The notes beneath the pieces were generated by a model that saw only the letters and a list, made by a program, of their open reading frames with translations, had not been told where the DNA came from and made no database searches. Position numbers and translations under genes: made by a program. 8,293 bases of DNA from Pseudomonadota bacterium (GTDB taxonomy: Bacteria; Pseudomonadota; Alphaproteobacteria; Acetobacterales; Acetobacteraceae): positions 1 to 8,293 of the forward strand of contig JAJZFF010000087.1 of assembly GCA_021805485.1 (NCBI GenBank). The letters run 5' to 3'. Of this stretch, positions 6,510-8,293 are shown in pieces. The number at the start of each line of letters is the position of its first letter. The first letter of the stretch is position 1.

Positions 6510-7355
6510 CTATTTCGCGAGCAACCGACGGGCAATCGATTGAACGGTTGCCGCTGTAGAGGATTTCGGAAATTCCGAAAGAAACAGTCGCTGGCCGCGA
6601 ATCGCCTCGCTGACATTCTCGTCGCGCTGGATGATGCCGAGCAGCGGCGGATCGAGGCGCAGGAACCCTCGCGCCGCGCGGGCGAGTGCCGCATGAGCGC
6701 GCCGGCCAGCGCGATCGGTGTCGACCTGATTGATCACAATCCTAGCATCGACCGGCTCGCCGCGATCATTCCGGTCACGCTGGAGCAGTTTGAGGACGGC
6801 GTAGCCATCGGTCAGGCTCGTCGGATCGCCTGTGGAAATCAGAACAAGCGTATCAGCCAACGCCGCCAGATGGCGCGCCGCGGGCTCGACGCCAGTGCCA
6901 AGATCGCACAACAAGACGTCGTAGTTAGCATCACAATCGACCAACCTGCAGACAAGCCGCTCGACGATGACCGGATCGAGGCCGGAAAACGCACCTGAAC
7001 CGGCCTCCCCAGCCAAAAGGTCGAACCCGCCCCGCTCCACCGGCACGATGCTTTCTGCGAGGGACGCCTCGTTACGCAGGATTGCGCCAATATCGGTCGC
7101 AGCGAGATGGCCGAGTTGAATATCGGCGTTTGCGAGACCGAAATCGGCATCCAATACCAGGATGCGCGCGCGCCTCGCACTCATGGCCTGAGCCAGCGAC
7201 AACGTCAGCCACGTCTTGCCGACCCCACCTTTTCCGGACGCGATCGCGATCACGCGTGGCCGCTGCCGGGCATTCGACTTCTCACGGGCTCGCTGTTCCC
7301 GCGCATTGACATGCAGAGGTCTCCCTCGGCCGACGAGGGAGGTCTCAGGCTGCAT
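6510..7355 (-). CDS. flhG: FlhG/FleN MinD-like ATPase, flagellar number regulator
   Basis: A 281-residue P-loop ATPase of the MinD/ParA superfamily. The deviant Walker A is SGKGGVGKT (40-48), the switch region is VLDADFGLANADIQLG (67-82), and the hydrophobic strand VLLCDLGTG (147-155) carries D151. ISTGDPTSLTDGYAVLKLL (173-191) and INQVDTDRAG (208-217) match the FlhG/YlxH pattern. FlhG normally limits flagellar number by stimulating FlhF GTPase activity through an N-terminal helix with a DQAxxLR motif. Here the N-terminal 32 residues are basic and contain only EQRAREK, so that motif is degenerate or absent. ATG 7355 lies inside the last codons of flhF (11 bp overlap) and is served by AGGAG ten bases upstream; the frame is open further up, but that part only shadows flhF. 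The 3' end faces the xerD stop across 26 bp. Confidence 0.92.
   Translation of the reverse strand: MQPETSLVGRGRPLHVNAREQRAREKSNARQRPRVIAIASGKGGVGKTWLTLSLAQAMSARRARILVLDADFGLANADIQLGHLAATDIGAILRNEASLAESIVPVERGGFDLLAGEAGSGAFSGLDPVIVERLVCRLVDCDANYDVLLCDLGTGVEPAARHLAALADTLVLISTGDPTSLTDGYAVLKLLQRDRNDRGEPVDARIVINQVDTDRAGRRAHAALARAARGFLRLDPPLLGIIQRDENVSEAIRGQRLFLSEFPKSSTAATVQSIARRLLAK
6564..6580. repeat. 17 bp near-perfect palindrome inside the flhG 3' end
   Basis: TTTCGGAA (6564-6571), one central A, then TTCCGAAA (6573-6580) form exact complementary arms. The palindrome lies in flhG codons for SEFPKSS and 80 bases past the xerD stop. A hairpin with a 7 bp stem is possible, but no T-run follows on either strand, so it is not a classic terminator. 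Confidence 0.5.
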
Positions 7356-8226
7356 TGGCGACCGGCTCCTGAACACGACCGGCATCAAGCAGGCGCCGGA
7401 CCAGAAAGGCTGGCGTGACCGTTTCGAGCGCATCGCTGACGCGACCAGACGTGCCGGCCTCGGTTAGCTGGAGCGGCACGGAGCCTGCCGCGGCAACAAG
7501 GCCACCAAGGCGGCGCGACACATCAAGGCGCGTCGGAATCAGAGCCGTCGCACCCGCCTCATGAAAGCGAGAAGCAATTTCCACGCTGTCGGCCGCATCA
7601 AGTCCCGCGGGCATTACCAGCGCGGCAACGCCAGAGACTTCCTCAACCATCGATCGCAAATTGTCCATTTCAGATTTGTCGAACGGATCCATCCCAGGCA
7701 AATCGATCAGCGTCGGACGGCGGCTTGCCGGACGACGCCGCATTCCACCCTTTTTCGAAGCCGTGTCGATGAACTCGGCGCGCAGGATGCGACACAGTGC
7801 GGCCAACTGCGCTGATGCACCGGCCCGGTTCTGGTCGGCGTTAATTACTGTTGGACGGACACCAGCAAGAACAAATCGTGTCGCCAGTTTAACTGTCGTC
7901 ATCGTCTTGCCGGCGCCTGGCGGTCCCGCAATGACCAACGGTCGGTCGAAATCAAGCTTCCCAAACGACAGGCTGCCAGCAACGGCGGCGTCGGGCGGCT
8001 GGTCTGCCCAGGCAGACGCGATGTGCGCCGGAATGCCATGGAAAGACAAAGCCTGGCGCCAGGGGTTGGCCGGATCAGGCGGCAGCTCAGGGTCCAGTGC
8101 GACCGTGATCTCGAACTCGCGTCCTCGACGGCGGCTATCGAGTATCAGCGCATCGGGACCGAGGATACGATGAGCCTCCGCGAATGCCTCGCGCATTGAT
8201 GCCGCTCTGATCACTTTGACTTTCAT
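7345..8226 (-). CDS. flhF: FlhF, SRP-type GTPase for flagellar placement (short, divergent)
   Basis: A 293-residue protein, shorter than the 366 of B. subtilis FlhF. Residues 1-43 match the FlhF B-domain start (MKVKVIRAASMREA, LGPDALILDSRR). A short linker replaces much of the N-domain, and the G-domain starts near 95. G1 is GPPGAGKTMT (101-110) and G2 is ADQNRAGASAQL (130-141), both recognisable. G3 reads DLPGM (175-179) where SRP GTPases usually have DTAGR, and G4 reads TRLD (232-235) instead of TKLD. FlhF recruits the first basal-body parts to the cell pole or other site and is controlled by FlhG. The changed G3 and G4 may mean altered GTP hydrolysis; that is inference. ATG 8226 directly follows the flhA stop and has GGAG eight bases upstream. 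Confidence 0.9.
   Translation of the reverse strand: MKVKVIRAASMREAFAEAHRILGPDALILDSRRRGREFEITVALDPELPPDPANPWRQALSFHGIPAHIASAWADQPPDAAVAGSLSFGKLDFDRPLVIAGPPGAGKTMTTVKLATRFVLAGVRPTVINADQNRAGASAQLAALCRILRAEFIDTASKKGGMRRRPASRRPTLIDLPGMDPFDKSEMDNLRSMVEEVSGVAALVMPAGLDAADSVEIASRFHEAGATALIPTRLDVSRRLGGLVAAAGSVPLQLTEAGTSGRVSDALETVTPAFLVRRLLDAGRVQEPVANAA
7366..7370 (-). promoter_or_regulatory. Ribosome binding site AGGAG for flhG
   Basis: On the minus strand AGGAG lies ten bases before ATG 7355, inside the last codons of flhF. It decides for 7355 over the upstream in-frame start codons and fits translational coupling. Confidence 0.6.
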
Positions 8227-8293
8227 TCAAATCGCTCCAACGGTTCTGATGCGGGCACGCGGGAAAATTTCCGTCTGCGCGAGCACTGGAGTG
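8227..8293 (-). CDS. flhA: FlhA C-terminal end, 5' part outside window
   Basis: The minus-strand frame ending at TGA 8227-8229 gives 21 residues to the right edge, containing LAQTEIFPRARIR and ending RTVGAI. This is the conserved extreme C-terminus of FlhA, the membrane export-gate protein of the flagellar type III apparatus, whose cytoplasmic domain docks export substrates. The stop codon abuts the flhF start with no spacer (TGAATG), a common arrangement for coupled translation. Only the tail is visible, but both the sequence and the flhF-flhG neighbours support the call. Confidence 0.85.
   Translation of the reverse strand, partial: TPVLAQTEIFPRARIRTVGAI
8235..8238 (-). promoter_or_regulatory. 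Ribosome binding site GGAG for flhF
   Basis: On the minus strand TTGGAG lies within the last flhA codons, with GGAG eight bases before ATG 8226. It supports that start and indicates flhA-flhF cotranscription. Confidence 0.6.

Noticed and set aside
6484..6537. Inverted repeat GATTGCC (6484-6490) and GGCAATC (6531-6537) as a terminator between xerD and flhG
   Set aside because: The 7-base arms are 40 bases apart, no T-run follows, and one arm lies in flhG coding sequence; chance pairing is more likely.

Overview
The window is gene-dense, GC-rich bacterial DNA carrying housekeeping and flagellar genes, with no sign of a mobile element, CRISPR array or RNA gene. The best guess is a motile alphaproteobacterium, perhaps in the Acetobacteraceae/Rhodospirillales (Acidiphilium-like). 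This rests on three things: the fused shikimate kinase/dehydroquinate synthase gene facing xerD, the flhA-flhF-flhG flagellar string, and the overall composition. The taxonomic call is inference. Ten protein genes can be supported; two of them run off the window edges.

Left part (1-2216): a minus-strand FAD-linked oxidase of the D-lactate dehydrogenase (cytochrome)/GlcD type is cut by the left edge. A 120 bp divergent spacer separates it from a plus-strand YmdB-family metallophosphoesterase. That gene converges on, and overlaps by 9 bp, a minus-strand cytochrome b561. D-lactate oxidation and a membrane b-type cytochrome could both feed the respiratory chain, but their adjacency does not prove a link.

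Middle (2217-6483): a plus-strand protein with a DUF429/RNase H-like pattern of acidic residues is divergent from cytochrome b561 across a 48 bp gap. Its 3' end overlaps by 68 bp the tail of a minus-strand PaiB-like FMN-binding protein. Nine bases upstream of the PaiB-like gene lies the long aroKB fusion, which joins steps 5 and 2 of the shikimate pathway in one polypeptide; the two genes probably form one transcription unit. Head to head with aroKB is a tyrosine recombinase whose catalytic residues match the E. coli XerD numbering closely. The starts of these two divergent genes are only tens of bases apart and are uncertain.

Right part (6510-8293): a tightly packed minus-strand flagellar string. 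The last 21 codons of flhA abut flhF directly (TGAATG), and flhF overlaps flhG by 11 bp. FlhF (SRP-type GTPase) and FlhG (MinD-type ATPase) normally set the position and number of flagella together with the export-gate protein FlhA. This FlhF is short and several of its GTPase motifs depart from the textbook form, which is the most interesting protein-level observation here. Nothing in the window looks like a wholly undescribed system.
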